Shown here in pieces: positions 1 through 6,710 of a stretch of 20,014 bases of DNA. This DNA comes from Verrucomicrobia bacterium UBA4286. Its GTDB lineage: Bacteria; Verrucomicrobiota; Kiritimatiellia; RFP12; UBA1067. The DNA lies in contig DGVK01000159.1 in NCBI GenBank assembly GCA_002395905.1, positions 897 to 20,910 on the forward strand, written 5' to 3'. Numbering within the stretch: the first letter of the stretch is position 1; the number at the start of each line of letters is the position of its first letter. Under the pieces are notes generated by a model. That model made no database searches, was not told the origin of the DNA, and saw only the letters and a list, made by a program, of their open reading frames with translations. The position numbers and the translations under genes were made by a program.

Positions 1-42
1 GCGCGCGTTTCGCCGCCGCCCTATGAAAGGTAGAAAAATCGT

Positions 43-684
43 ATGGACATTGCAGAGACTCTAGGGCCGGCGGGCATAATCCCCGTCATCGTGATTGAAG
101 ACGAGGCGCGGGCCGTGCCTCTCGCCAGGGCGCTTGTCGCGGGAGGGCTGCCGGTTCTGGAGGTGACGTTCCGCACCAGGGCTGCGGCCGCCGCCATCGC
201 GGCGATCCGCCGCGAGGTGCCGGAGGCGACCGTCGGCGCGGGGACGGTTCTTACGGTCGATCAGCTGCACGCCGCGAAGAAGGCGGGAGCGGCGTTCTGC
301 GTCGCGCCGGGTTTCGACCCTGCGATAGTGGAGGAGGCGGGGTCGGCGCTCATGCCGTTCTGTCCGGGTGTGGCGACGGCCAGCGAACTTTCGCAGGCGC
401 TTTCCGCGGGCGCGAAGACGGTCAAGTTCTTCCCGGCCGAGGCCGCCGGCGGAGTGAATATGATAAAGAATCTGCTCGGGGCGTTCCGCTTCACGGGGGT
501 GAAGTTCATGCCGACGGGCGGCGTGAACCTTGCGAATGTCGAGCAGTATCTGGCGGTTCGCGAGGTCGTCGCTTGCGGCGGCACGTGGATTGTCCCTAAA
601 GACGCTTTGGCGGCGGGAGACTTCGCCGCAATCGAAAAACTCGCGGCAGACGCCGCAGCACTAGTAAGGAGAATCCGGTCATGA
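43..684 (+). CDS. eda: KDPG/KHG aldolase (2-dehydro-3-deoxyphosphogluconate aldolase)
   Basis: This is a class I aldolase of 213 aa, the normal length for the family. It splits 2-keto-3-deoxy-6-phosphogluconate into pyruvate and glyceraldehyde 3-phosphate in the Entner-Doudoroff or hexuronate pathway, in the cytosol. Visible motifs are LEVTFRT (residues 39-45, with the acid/base Glu40 and phosphate-contacting Arg44), GAGTVL (65-70), CPGVATASE (107-115), KFFPAE with the Schiff-base Lys128, and PTGGV (157-161). The ATG at 43 follows a GAAAGG ribosome site. The stop codon overlaps the prs start as ATGA, so the two genes are translationally coupled. The pairing of a sugar-acid aldolase with nucleotide-precursor and translation genes is probably host-specific. 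The identification is firm from the motifs; whether the preferred substrate is KDPG or the related KHG cannot be told. Confidence 0.95.
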   Translation: MDIAETLGPAGIIPVIVIEDEARAVPLARALVAGGLPVLEVTFRTRAAAAAIAAIRREVPEATVGAGTVLTVDQLHAAKKAGAAFCVAPGFDPAIVEEAGSALMPFCPGVATASELSQALSAGAKTVKFFPAEAAGGVNMIKNLLGAFRFTGVKFMPTGGVNLANVEQYLAVREVVACGGTWIVPKDALAAGDFAAIEKLAADAAALVRRIRS

Positions 685-1649
685 GCCAGTTCGGCGACGA
701 GATAATGGTGTTTTCGGGCACGGCCAACCCCGCGCTCGCGGAGAAGGTGGCGAACTACCTTGGGCGTCCGCTCAACAGAATCGACATCAAGCACTTCCCC
801 GACGGGGAGACTTTCTGCCAGGTTATAGATCCGGTCCGCGGCAAGGACGTGTTCGTCATCCAGTCGGGGTCGCCGCGTCCCAACGATGCGTATATGGAGC
901 TCTTCATAATCATGGACGCGCTCCGTCGCGGCTCTGCCGCGCGCATAACCGCCGTTCTGCCCTACTACGCCTACGCGCGCCAGGACCGCAAGGACCAGCC
1001 TCGCGTTCCGATAACGGCCCGTCTTGTCGCGAACCTGCTCCAGCGCGCCGGCGCCGACCGCGTTCTCGCGATGGATCTCCACGCGAACCAGATACAGGGC
1101 TTCTTCGACATCCCCCTCGACCATCTCAAGGCGGAGCCTGTGATTTTGAAGTACATCCGCGACCAGCACTGGGCCAGACCCGTGGTGGTCTCGCCAGATA
1201 CGGGCGGCGCAAAGACCGCCTACGGCTACAGCCGCAAGCTCTCGTGCGGCCTCGCAATCGTCGCCAAGCAGCGCACCGGCGATTCGACGGTCGACGCGTT
1301 CAGCGTGGTCGGCGATGTCAAGGGGTGCGACGTGATCATGATAGACGACATGACGGCGACCGGCGGCACGCTTTCGGCCGCGGCTAAGATGTGCCGCGAC
1401 TACGGCGCGAAGTCGGTGCACGCTTTCGTGTCGCACTTCCCTCTTACGACGAAGGGCGTCGAACGCCTGATGAACGAGACGCAGCTTGACGAACTCGTCG
1501 TGACGGATACGATTCCGCTGCGCGAGGGATTCGATCCGGCGAAGCTTCCTTTCAAGCTTACCCAGCTTTCGGTCGCGCCGCTCATCGGCGAGGCGATCAA
1601 GCGCACGCACGAGAACGCGTCGATCAACGACCTCTTCAACCACGAGTGA
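681..1649 (+). CDS. prs: Ribose-phosphate pyrophosphokinase (PRPP synthetase)
   Basis: The product makes 5-phosphoribosyl-1-pyrophosphate from ribose 5-phosphate and ATP, the precursor for purines, pyrimidines, histidine, tryptophan and NAD. At 322 aa it has the usual length. The PRPP synthetase signature DLHANQIQGFFDIPLD sits at residues 132-147, the ATP-site YYAYARQDRK at 95-104, and the ribose-phosphate loop IDDMTATGGT at 221-230. In that loop an Ala stands where many family members have Asp (DDMIDT type). Both the flexible-loop and SPDTGG (171-176) segments are present. AAGGAG at 666-671 precedes the ATG, which overlaps the eda stop by four bases. The next gene, pth, starts on the last base of the prs stop; prs-pth adjacency is a familiar bacterial arrangement. 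Confidence 0.97.
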   Translation: MSQFGDEIMVFSGTANPALAEKVANYLGRPLNRIDIKHFPDGETFCQVIDPVRGKDVFVIQSGSPRPNDAYMELFIIMDALRRGSAARITAVLPYYAYARQDRKDQPRVPITARLVANLLQRAGADRVLAMDLHANQIQGFFDIPLDHLKAEPVILKYIRDQHWARPVVVSPDTGGAKTAYGYSRKLSCGLAIVAKQRTGDSTVDAFSVVGDVKGCDVIMIDDMTATGGTLSAAAKMCRDYGAKSVHAFVSHFPLTTKGVERLMNETQLDELVVTDTIPLREGFDPAKLPFKLTQLSVAPLIGEAIKRTHENASINDLFNHE

Positions 1650-2248
1650 TGAAGATTGTAGTCGGCCTCGGAAATCCCGGCGCGCAGTACGCCGACACGC
1701 CGCACTCCGTCGGGTTCGAGGCCGTGGACGCGATCGCGGCAGAGATCGGCGCGTCATGGGAGCCGAAGAAGGCGTTTCGCTGCCTTATGGCGCGGGGCGT
1801 CTTCGCGGGCGTGGACGTGATGCTGGTCAAGCCGCAGACGTTCATGAACCTCTCGGGCGATTCGGTCGCTCCGGTCGTGAAGTACAATAACGCGACCCCC
1901 GCCGATCTTCTCGTGATACAGGACGATATAGACCTCCCGCTCGGACGCATTCGCATACGCGCCGGCGGTTCGTGCGGGGGGCATAACGGGATTCGCAACA
2001 TAATCGAGCGCATCGGGACGCAGTCGTTCGCGCGTCTTAAACTCGGCGTGGGCAAAGAGCGCGGCAATGTGATTGGGCATGTTCTGGGGAAGTTCCCGCC
2101 CGAAGCGCGCAAGGTGATGGATGAGGTCGTCGCCGAAGCGGTCAAGGCCGCGGCGTCGATTCTGCGCGACGGACCTGAAAAAGCGATGAACACCTTCAAC
2201 GCATTCAACGCCGCGCCGCCTCAAGATGTCGCCGGACGGCGCGGTTGA
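1649..2248 (+). CDS. pth: Peptidyl-tRNA hydrolase
   Basis: The product recycles peptidyl-tRNAs released from stalled ribosomes by cutting the ester bond between peptide and tRNA. The 199-aa protein carries GLGNPG (residues 6-11, Asn9), the catalytic His19, TFMNLSG (64-70), QDDIDLPLG (91-99, Asp92) and GGHNG (110-114). The residue after the catalytic His is Ser (PHS) where most bacterial Pth proteins have Asn (RHN), a mild departure in an otherwise standard active site. A GTG one codon upstream at 1646 is possible, but the ATG at 1649 shares one base with the prs stop (TGATG) and is the natural coupled start. The last ten or so residues are a non-conserved tail. It closes the eda-prs-pth operon. 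Confidence 0.95.
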   Translation: MKIVVGLGNPGAQYADTPHSVGFEAVDAIAAEIGASWEPKKAFRCLMARGVFAGVDVMLVKPQTFMNLSGDSVAPVVKYNNATPADLLVIQDDIDLPLGRIRIRAGGSCGGHNGIRNIIERIGTQSFARLKLGVGKERGNVIGHVLGKFPPEARKVMDEVVAEAVKAAASILRDGPEKAMNTFNAFNAAPPQDVAGRRG

Positions 2249-2257
2249 GGCGGCTTT

Positions 2258-2288
2258 GGGCGCTCTGGAAGACCGCCCGAAAATTTTT
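2258..2288 (+). terminator. Probable intrinsic terminator of the eda-prs-pth operon
   Basis: A GC-rich stem (GGGCG 2258-2262 with CGCCC 2274-2278) is extended by a TCT/AGA pairing across single-base bulges. It is followed by GAAAA and then a T5 run. The T tract is offset by about five bases from the stem, so it is weaker than the tRNA terminator downstream. Confidence 0.45.
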
Positions 2289-2300
2289 GAAAATACCCCC

Positions 2301-2330
2301 TTGCGCTACTGCGGCCGAATATGATATACT
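2301..2330 (+). promoter_or_regulatory. Promoter for the tRNA cluster
   Basis: TTGCGC (2301-2306) and TATACT (2325-2330) are 18 bases apart. A TG dinucleotide at 2322-2323, one base ahead of the hexamer, makes it an extended -10. The first tRNA begins 19 bases downstream, the right distance for a short 5' leader. Confidence 0.6.
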
Positions 2331-2348
2331 ATGCACCGTTTTCACGAC

Positions 2349-2424
2349 GCGAGGATAACTCAGTTGGTAGAGTGCCACCTTGCCAAGGTGGTTGTCGCGG
2401 GTTCGAATCCCGTTCCTCGCTCCA
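2349..2424 (+). tRNA. tRNA-Gly(GCC)
   Basis: The cloverleaf is complete. The acceptor GCGAGGA (2349-2355) pairs with TCCTCGC (2414-2420), followed by discriminator T and encoded CCA. The anticodon stem is CCACC/GGTGG with loop TTGCCAA and anticodon GCC at 2382-2384. The T loop is TTCGAAT. U at the discriminator position fits glycine tRNA. Confidence 0.96.
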
Positions 2425-2439
2425 GTGAAACCGGTGAAT

Positions 2440-2516
2440 GGGGGCGTAGCTCAGCTGGCTAGAGCAAGTGACTCTTAATCACTGGGTCCAGGGTTCGAAT
2501 CCCTGCGCCCCTACCA
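2440..2516 (+). tRNA. tRNA-Lys(CTT)
   Basis: Acceptor strands are 2440-2446 and 2506-2512, with one G-T wobble at the end pair. The anticodon stem AGTGA/TCACT encloses loop CTCTTAA, giving anticodon CTT at 2474-2476, which reads AAG lysine codons. The T arm is CAGGG/CCCTG, the discriminator is A, and CCA is encoded. It lies 15 bases after tRNA-Gly in the same transcript. Confidence 0.95.
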
Positions 2517-2534
2517 TTAAGCACCGAAACCTGT

Positions 2535-2610
<76 letters not shown>

Positions 2611-2620
2611 AATCGCATCG

Positions 2621-2651
2621 AAATCGGAGAGAACTCCGATTTTTCTTTTTT
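2621..2651 (+). terminator. Intrinsic terminator of the tRNA cluster
   Basis: A perfect 9-bp stem AAATCGGAG/CTCCGATTT (2621-2629 and 2634-2642) has a four-base loop and runs into a T-rich tract to 2651. It lies 10 bases after the tRNA-Phe CCA end. Confidence 0.9.
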
Positions 2652-2990
2652 CATAGACTTGCGTATAAAGCCCAATACAGGGGGCTGTTTTGCTTTTGGC
2701 GAGTTCTCTGCCGTGTGTGGCAAAAATCCCGCTGCGGGGCTTTACCGGGGCTTTTTCGCCCCTTTTGTATCTCCGCCGCGTGACTTTAGTCAACACGACA
2801 TTTTCGAGGGAAAACGCCCGTTTCTCCGATTCCCTATGCAAACTTCAAGTCTGGTATGCGCACATTCTTTCATAGACCGATTTTGGGCGCAAAGAGAACT
2901 TCATGCCGGGAATGTGTGCAAATGCACACGAGACAGAAACGACATGGCCAAAAGACCATGCCGCATGAAGCATTGGATGACGTGAATCGG
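2652..2990. other. Gene-free element edge with stacked inverted repeats
   Basis: No convincing gene lies in these 339 bases. Two hairpins occur at 2727-2766: one around CCCG-CTG-CGGG, with A-rich plus-strand flank reading as T-rich on the minus strand, and GGGGC/GCCCC (2747-2751 and 2758-2762) followed by TTTT. The first could end the minus-strand integrase operon. At 2899-2970 an outer inverted repeat CTTCATGC/GCATGAAG encloses two further hairpins, GTGTGC-AAAT-GCACAC (2914-2929) and CATGG/CCATG (2943-2960). The attachment-site remnant of the serine recombinase is expected in this stretch but cannot be placed by eye. Confidence 0.45.
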
Positions 2991-3389
2991 CTATGCGAGG
3001 CCTATCTCCCTCTCTTGTTCGCTCCAGAGGTCGCTCTTGATGTTGAAGAGCCGCTCGGTCGAGAAATCGTCCGGGAGTTCCTTGGCTATGACCGCACGGA
3101 GTATCTTCGGCGAAAGATTGGCGAGGCGGAGGACGCGAACCACGTATGGTCGGTCCATCTTCAACCCCTCCGCAAGCTCCTTCACGTCGGCGAACGCCCC
3201 GCTTTCGAGAAGCCGTGTCCATTCCCGTGCGCGGGCGAACAATCGTATGAGCGTCCCCGATTCGTCAAGGTCGATGTCGTTCACCTCGCCTTGCCCGACG
3301 ACGACGAGCCGCCTGCGTCCGCAGACGGTCTGAAAGCGGATCGGAATCGATACTAGGACGTTCCCGTCTTCAGTTTCCATGATGTTCAT
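2991..3389 (-). CDS. Small HTH protein of the serine-recombinase cassette
   Basis: This 132-aa protein is probably DNA binding. Residues about 66-90 (ADVKELAEGLKMDRPYVVRV, then LRLANL) look like a helix-turn-helix of the ParB/KorB type, and the tail ends in a W-S-E-Q-E motif. Proteins of this kind commonly sit directly after DUF2924 and phage-type serine recombinase genes; their role is not established and may be regulatory. The ATG at 3389 lies inside the recombinase gene (20-base overlap) and is chosen over the inner ATG at 3380 because GGAGGAG (complement of 3397-3403) stands seven bases ahead of it. It is the last gene of its operon. Family resemblance is clear to me, molecular function is inference. 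Confidence 0.7.
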   Translation of the reverse strand: MNIMETEDGNVLVSIPIRFQTVCGRRRLVVVGQGEVNDIDLDESGTLIRLFARAREWTRLLESGAFADVKELAEGLKMDRPYVVRVLRLANLSPKILRAVIAKELPDDFSTERLFNIKSDLWSEQEREIGLA

Positions 3390-4665
3390 TCTTGAACTCC
3401 TCCATGAGGCGTTTGTCGCCCTTTACCTTAAACTTTATGTCGACGGACGATTCGTAGACCGTCACGGTTTCTATGATGCTTGAGAGCAGTTCGCGCTTGG
3501 CGACCGGCGTCAGGGACATCCAGAACTCCTCCGGCGAGTCGAGCTGCCTCCGCATCTCGAAAGGAGAGATGTGGCGTTGCCCCGCGAGGGCGCGGAGCAT
3601 TGTCGGGGTCTTCAGGAACGCGACCGCCTCGGACTCGACAAGTGGTTCGATAAGTTGCGCCGGGACGGACTTTACCGAGCAGGTCGAGACTCCTCGCCTC
3701 ATGTCCTTTCGGCAAGTGTAGTATCCGTAGCGGATTTGCCCGCTACGGTTCTTGCCAGTCCAGGTGTAGGAGAGCGCGTCGCCGCAATGCCCGCAGCGGA
3801 GAAGGCCGGTCAGCAGCGCCGGAGAGGTTGCGCGCCGCTCCGTCCTCGGTTTGAACTCGACGGTCTTCAGCCGAGCCGCCACCTTGTCCCACAACTCCAT
3901 GTCGATGATTGGTTCGTGTATTCCCTTGAAGGACTCGTTCTTCAACGGGACACGCCCGATGTAGACGCAGTTGCGGAGCGCTGTCGCGACCATTACCGTG
4001 TCGAACGGCTTGTTCCTCTCAGGGAAACGGAGTATGCCGTTCTCGGTGAGACGCTTGGCGACGAGCTTTGGCGTTCCGAGTTCGAGATACCACTCGAAGA
4101 TCTTTACGACGTTCGGAGCCGTGTCAGGATCGACGACGAGCCGCTTTTCGATACGCTTGTAGCCGTATGGCACCGTCCCACCCGGCCAGAATCCCTTGCG
4201 CCTCGTCGCCGCCATCTTGTCCGACGTGCGTTCTGATGCAAGCTCCCGCTCGAACTGCGCGAATGTCATGAGGAGGTTCATGCACATCCTCCCCATCGAG
4301 GTCGAGGTGTTCAGCTCCTGCGTGACACACGAGAACGAGACGTGGTGCTTCTCCAGCTCGTTGAAGACCTGCGTAAAGTCCAGGAGCGAGCGGGAGAGTC
4401 GGTCGATCTTGTAGCAGACTATCATGTCCACAGAGCCGGCGCGGACATCGTCCATCAGCCTCTGGAACGCAGGGCGCTTCAAGTTGCCGCCGGAATAGCC
4501 GCCGTCGTCGTAGCGGTCGGGAAGGCACATCCAGCCTTCGAGACGCTTAGCGGCGATATAAGCCTCGCAAGCCATCCGCTGGGCGTCAAGCGTGTTGAAC
4601 TCCTGTTCCAGCCCCTCCTCCACGCTCTTGCGCGTGTAGATTGCGCACCGTGTCACCTGCTGCAT
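3370..4665 (-). CDS. Large serine recombinase (site-specific integrase)
   Basis: This enzyme should integrate and excise the element by serine-linked strand exchange between attP and attB. The order of domains is a resolvase catalytic domain (about 6-155) with YTRKS carrying nucleophile Ser14, the DDGGYSGG segment (53-60) and KIDRLSRS (86-93); a recombinase domain (about 165-270); and a zinc ribbon with Cys291, Cys294, Cys318 and Cys329. The C-terminal part is short, and total length (431 aa) is at the low end for large serine recombinases, so the coiled-coil insert that controls directionality may be small or absent. The ATG at 4665 overlaps the end of the DUF2924 gene by 13 bases and has GGAGG six bases ahead. 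Catalytic residues look intact. Confidence 0.93.
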   Translation of the reverse strand: MQQVTRCAIYTRKSVEEGLEQEFNTLDAQRMACEAYIAAKRLEGWMCLPDRYDDGGYSGGNLKRPAFQRLMDDVRAGSVDMIVCYKIDRLSRSLLDFTQVFNELEKHHVSFSCVTQELNTSTSMGRMCMNLLMTFAQFERELASERTSDKMAATRRKGFWPGGTVPYGYKRIEKRLVVDPDTAPNVVKIFEWYLELGTPKLVAKRLTENGILRFPERNKPFDTVMVATALRNCVYIGRVPLKNESFKGIHEPIIDMELWDKVAARLKTVEFKPRTERRATSPALLTGLLRCGHCGDALSYTWTGKNRSGQIRYGYYTCRKDMRRGVSTCSVKSVPAQLIEPLVESEAVAFLKTPTMLRALAGQRHISPFEMRRQLDSPEEFWMSLTPVAKRELLSSIIETVTVYESSVDIKFKVKGDKRLMEEFKNEHHGN

Positions 4666-5171
4666 GGCTCGCCTCCAAGCCCAAAGAACTTGCGTCCAGA
4701 GTAGTGAGTCCCCGTGATTGCCTTGACGCAGGCCGTAAGGGACGGATAGAGCTGTCCTTCGTACTCGAACTGCCCATGTCCCGCTGCCGTCACGGCGACG
4801 AGGCGTCCCTTGTACATCCGAGTGTAGGTGACGCCGCGCACGGCGGGGTTCGCCTTCCGCGTGGCGCGTGGGTTTGCGCGTCCGTCCTTGCGGGCGACCC
4901 GCGCGAGCAGTTCGATTTCCGTGGCGGTGAGGCCGCCGAGCCGATCCTCCTGGATTTGCTGCGCAAGGCGGCGGCGCATGAAAACGTCGCCGAAGGTCGC
5001 CGTACCGCCGAAACGGGAGAGATATTCCATCTTCAGCGCCTCGTGGTCGAGCGCTGCGAGTCGGTCGATCTCATGTCGAATGTCGTCTTCCATTTCGCCT
5101 TTCATGTTTTTCGACCGATATGATGCCGTAATGACGGGAGAATAGCAACGGGGTATTTCACTATTTTTCAT
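4653..5171 (-). CDS. DUF2924 family protein of the integrase cassette
   Basis: The family is defined mainly by its position beside serine recombinases in prophages; biochemical function is unknown. The C-terminal motif ITGTHYSGRKFFGL and the central RLAQQIQEDRLGGLTATE are typical of DUF2924. I place the start at the ATG at 5171 (172 aa), because GGAG (complement of 5180-5183) lies eight bases ahead and the upstream gene stops five bases away. The family core begins near a later in-frame ATG at 5105, which would give a 150-aa product closer to the usual length; the ORF also extends upstream to 5192 inside the previous gene. It overlaps the recombinase start by 13 bases, so the two are coupled. 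It may act as an accessory or directionality protein, but that is inference. Confidence 0.8.
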   Translation of the reverse strand: MKNSEIPRCYSPVITASYRSKNMKGEMEDDIRHEIDRLAALDHEALKMEYLSRFGGTATFGDVFMRRRLAQQIQEDRLGGLTATEIELLARVARKDGRANPRATRKANPAVRGVTYTRMYKGRLVAVTAAGHGQFEYEGQLYPSLTACVKAITGTHYSGRKFFGLGGEPCSR

Positions 5172-5176
5172 TGTTT

Positions 5177-6235
5177 TTACTCCGTTTTGCATTGTTTCGA
5201 CTTAGGCGCGAAGCCGAAGTGCCTGCATATTTCACGCAGGGGGCGCAGCATGTTGAACTTGAACGCCGAATAGGAGATTCCCATCTCCTTGGCGGCGTCC
5301 TCTATGCTCAGTCCGTCAAGGAAGAGTAGGTTGAACGCCTTTTCGTATGCCTTGCCCTTGGGAGACGCGAGGTACGCCCTGAGAGACTGGATGTCCATGT
5401 TCTCGTCGCATTCCCTTACGCTCTGCCGCCCGTCCTCGGCGAGTTCGTCGAGGTGCATGATGTACTCTTCGGAATCGGACTCCCCGGATGACGCTTCGGC
5501 GTGTATCGAAACGGTGAACACGTCGCCGAGGCGTTTGAGCGCATACCGCGAACGCTTCATGTCCAGCACCTTCGTGCCAAGTGCGCCTTTTATGAACGTG
5601 ACGAGCGATGCAGGAGACCGCCCCTCGTTTCCGGGTCTGTTCTCGTCGTACTTCGACGCGAGGGACCAGCAGACGTACTGGAGTGTGCGCTGGTAGTCAT
5701 CCCGGTCTGCCTTGCAGTCCTGGATGCGGCCTTCGCGTATCGCGGTCTGCGTCATGCAGTCGAACGTCTGAGTCAGCTCCTTCTGGACTTCCTCTGAGAA
5801 GAGCATCTTCCTCACCGGCTTCTTCACAAGGGGAAAGAGCTTCTTGGCGAGTTCGCGCCGCTTTCGCGCCTCCTCCTCCGGCGAGAGCTTCTCCTCCGGC
5901 TTCTGAAGCCACCATCTCTTCGACTGGTCTCGTTTGGCGGTCTTGCGAACGCACCCGAAGAGGAGATACCAGTCTGAGAGTTCCCTTATGCCGTTGGCCG
6001 GATCGTCGTAGAGCTCGCGGTAGGGATGCAGAATGATCCTCTGCCCATTGTCCTCGTATGACGACACCCACACGGCGGGTCGCTTGCATCTGTGACGGCC
6101 ATCCAAGGCTCTTTGCGGAGCCGGGATGAAGCGCCGCGCCGCTGAGACGATGACGCGGTCAGGGAAGTCGGCCGACAGCCGGAGCCTCCTCTGGTGCCAC
6201 GCACGCCTGATCGATGGAGGGACAGCAGGCGTCAT
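5177..6235 (-). CDS. Sigma-factor-like DNA-binding protein
   Basis: This 352-aa protein has two segments recalling sigma-70 regions. Residues about 183-230 (RTLQYVCWSLASKYDE, then SLVTFIKGALGTKVLDMKR) resemble the sigma region 2 pattern. Residues about 296-342 (LDGLSIEDAAKEMGISYSAF within it) form a region-4-type helix-turn-helix. Between them is an acidic linker (about 248-285). The N-terminal 140 residues are basic with a charged helix (114-140) and match nothing I know. The ATG at 6235 overlaps the stop of the 60-aa gene as ATGA. It sits upstream of DUF2924 and the recombinase in one transcript. It may be an element-encoded sigma or an activator of integration genes. The sigma resemblance is my pattern reading, not a database match. 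Confidence 0.6.
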   Translation of the reverse strand: MTPAVPPSIRRAWHQRRLRLSADFPDRVIVSAARRFIPAPQRALDGRHRCKRPAVWVSSYEDNGQRIILHPYRELYDDPANGIRELSDWYLLFGCVRKTAKRDQSKRWWLQKPEEKLSPEEEARKRRELAKKLFPLVKKPVRKMLFSEEVQKELTQTFDCMTQTAIREGRIQDCKADRDDYQRTLQYVCWSLASKYDENRPGNEGRSPASLVTFIKGALGTKVLDMKRSRYALKRLGDVFTVSIHAEASSGESDSEEYIMHLDELAEDGRQSVRECDENMDIQSLRAYLASPKGKAYEKAFNLLFLDGLSIEDAAKEMGISYSAFKFNMLRPLREICRHFGFAPKSKQCKTE

Positions 6236-6414
6236 ACAAGCACCGCCTTTCCCTTGAATATCCTGCAGGAACGCTCGACTACCTCGTCGCGCAGAACCTT
6301 CACCCCTGAGCCGTGGCGCAGAACCGTACGCTCACGAACCCGTATCGTCTTGTACTCGTCCTTCTTGCCGACGAAGTTCAGCTTCGCCGCAAGTTCGTAC
6401 ATGGGCCACGTCAT
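6232..6414 (-). CDS. Small hypothetical protein (60 aa), first clear gene of the integrase operon
   Basis: I do not recognise this basic 60-residue protein. The ATG at 6414 is chosen because GGAGG lies seven bases ahead on the minus strand; the longer reading frame to 6531 has only a GTG and no ribosome site. The stop overlaps the ATG of the sigma-like gene (ATGA), a strong sign that both are translated together. The N-terminus MTWPMYELAAKLNF could form a short amphipathic helix, and the rest is rich in Lys, Arg and Val. It could be a small regulator or partner of the sigma-like protein, but nothing in the sequence proves it. Confidence 0.6.
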   Translation of the reverse strand: MTWPMYELAAKLNFVGKKDEYKTIRVRERTVLRHGSGVKVLRDEVVERSCRIFKGKAVLV

Positions 6415-6479
6415 GCCGCCACCTCCTTTGCCGCCTGGAGGATGTCGACAATGCCGCCTGTTCTTTCTTCTGTAACCAT
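6411..6479 (-). CDS. Possible 22-codon leader peptide
   Basis: A short frame starts at the ATG at 6479, reads MVTEERTGGIVDILQ and seven more residues, and stops on a TGA that overlaps the next ATG by four bases. The downstream gene's GGAGG lies inside it. That arrangement suits translational coupling. The ribosome site ahead of it is weak, so it may not be made. Confidence 0.3.
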   Translation of the reverse strand: MVTEERTGGIVDILQAAKEVAA

Positions 6480-6565
6480 TTTGCCTGTTCTTCCCCGGAT
6501 TTTCCGGTGGCTTTCGAGGCGTCGCCAACACTGTGTCGGAGAACTATGGTCCTCCTCGAAAGTTG

Positions 6566-6595
6566 GCTATATGGTTTCAGTAAAAGATGTGTAAA
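6566..6595 (-). promoter_or_regulatory. Candidate promoter of the integrase operon
   Basis: On the minus strand TTTACA (complement of 6590-6595) is followed 18 bases later by TATAGC (complement of 6566-6571). It lies downstream of the cargo-operon terminator and ahead of the first small genes. The -10 is poor, so this is a tentative call. Confidence 0.3.
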
Positions 6596-6710
6596 GACAA
6601 TTGCAAAAATTGCAAAAGCGGATTGCCTCAATATGCAAAAAAGCGCGTAGCCAAAGGGCTACGCGCGTCATTCCATGTGTAAAGCGTTACACGTCAGAAC
6701 AGCGGATTGC
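6588..6710. repeat. Two-part imperfect repeat around the terminator, with a palindrome
   Basis: TGTGTAAAG occurs at 6588-6596 and 6676-6684, and AGCGGATTGC at 6617-6626 and 6701-6710, in the same order with spacers of 20 and 16 bases. The second AGCGGATTGC codes for the end of the 554-aa protein. GTGTAA-AGCG-TTACAC (6677-6692) is a palindrome next to that gene's stop. TTGCAAAA is also repeated in tandem near 6600-6617. This could be a partial duplication of the gene's 3' end or an operator; nothing decides between them. Confidence 0.45.
6637..6666 (-). terminator. Strong intrinsic terminator of the cargo operon
   Basis: A perfect 10-bp stem GCGCGTAGCC/GGCTACGCGC (6643-6652 and 6657-6666) with a four-base loop is followed on the minus strand by six T residues (A run 6637-6642). 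It lies 27 bases after the stop of the 554-aa gene and separates the cargo operon from the integrase operon. Confidence 0.9.

Noticed and set aside
3..26. End of an upstream gene reading ARFAAAL then stop
   Set aside because: Seven codons are too few to identify; it may be a real gene end but cannot be supported.
261..1757. A 498-codon minus-strand frame across eda and prs
   Set aside because: It is antisense to two strongly identified genes, is Arg-rich and has no family motifs; a GC-rich shadow frame.
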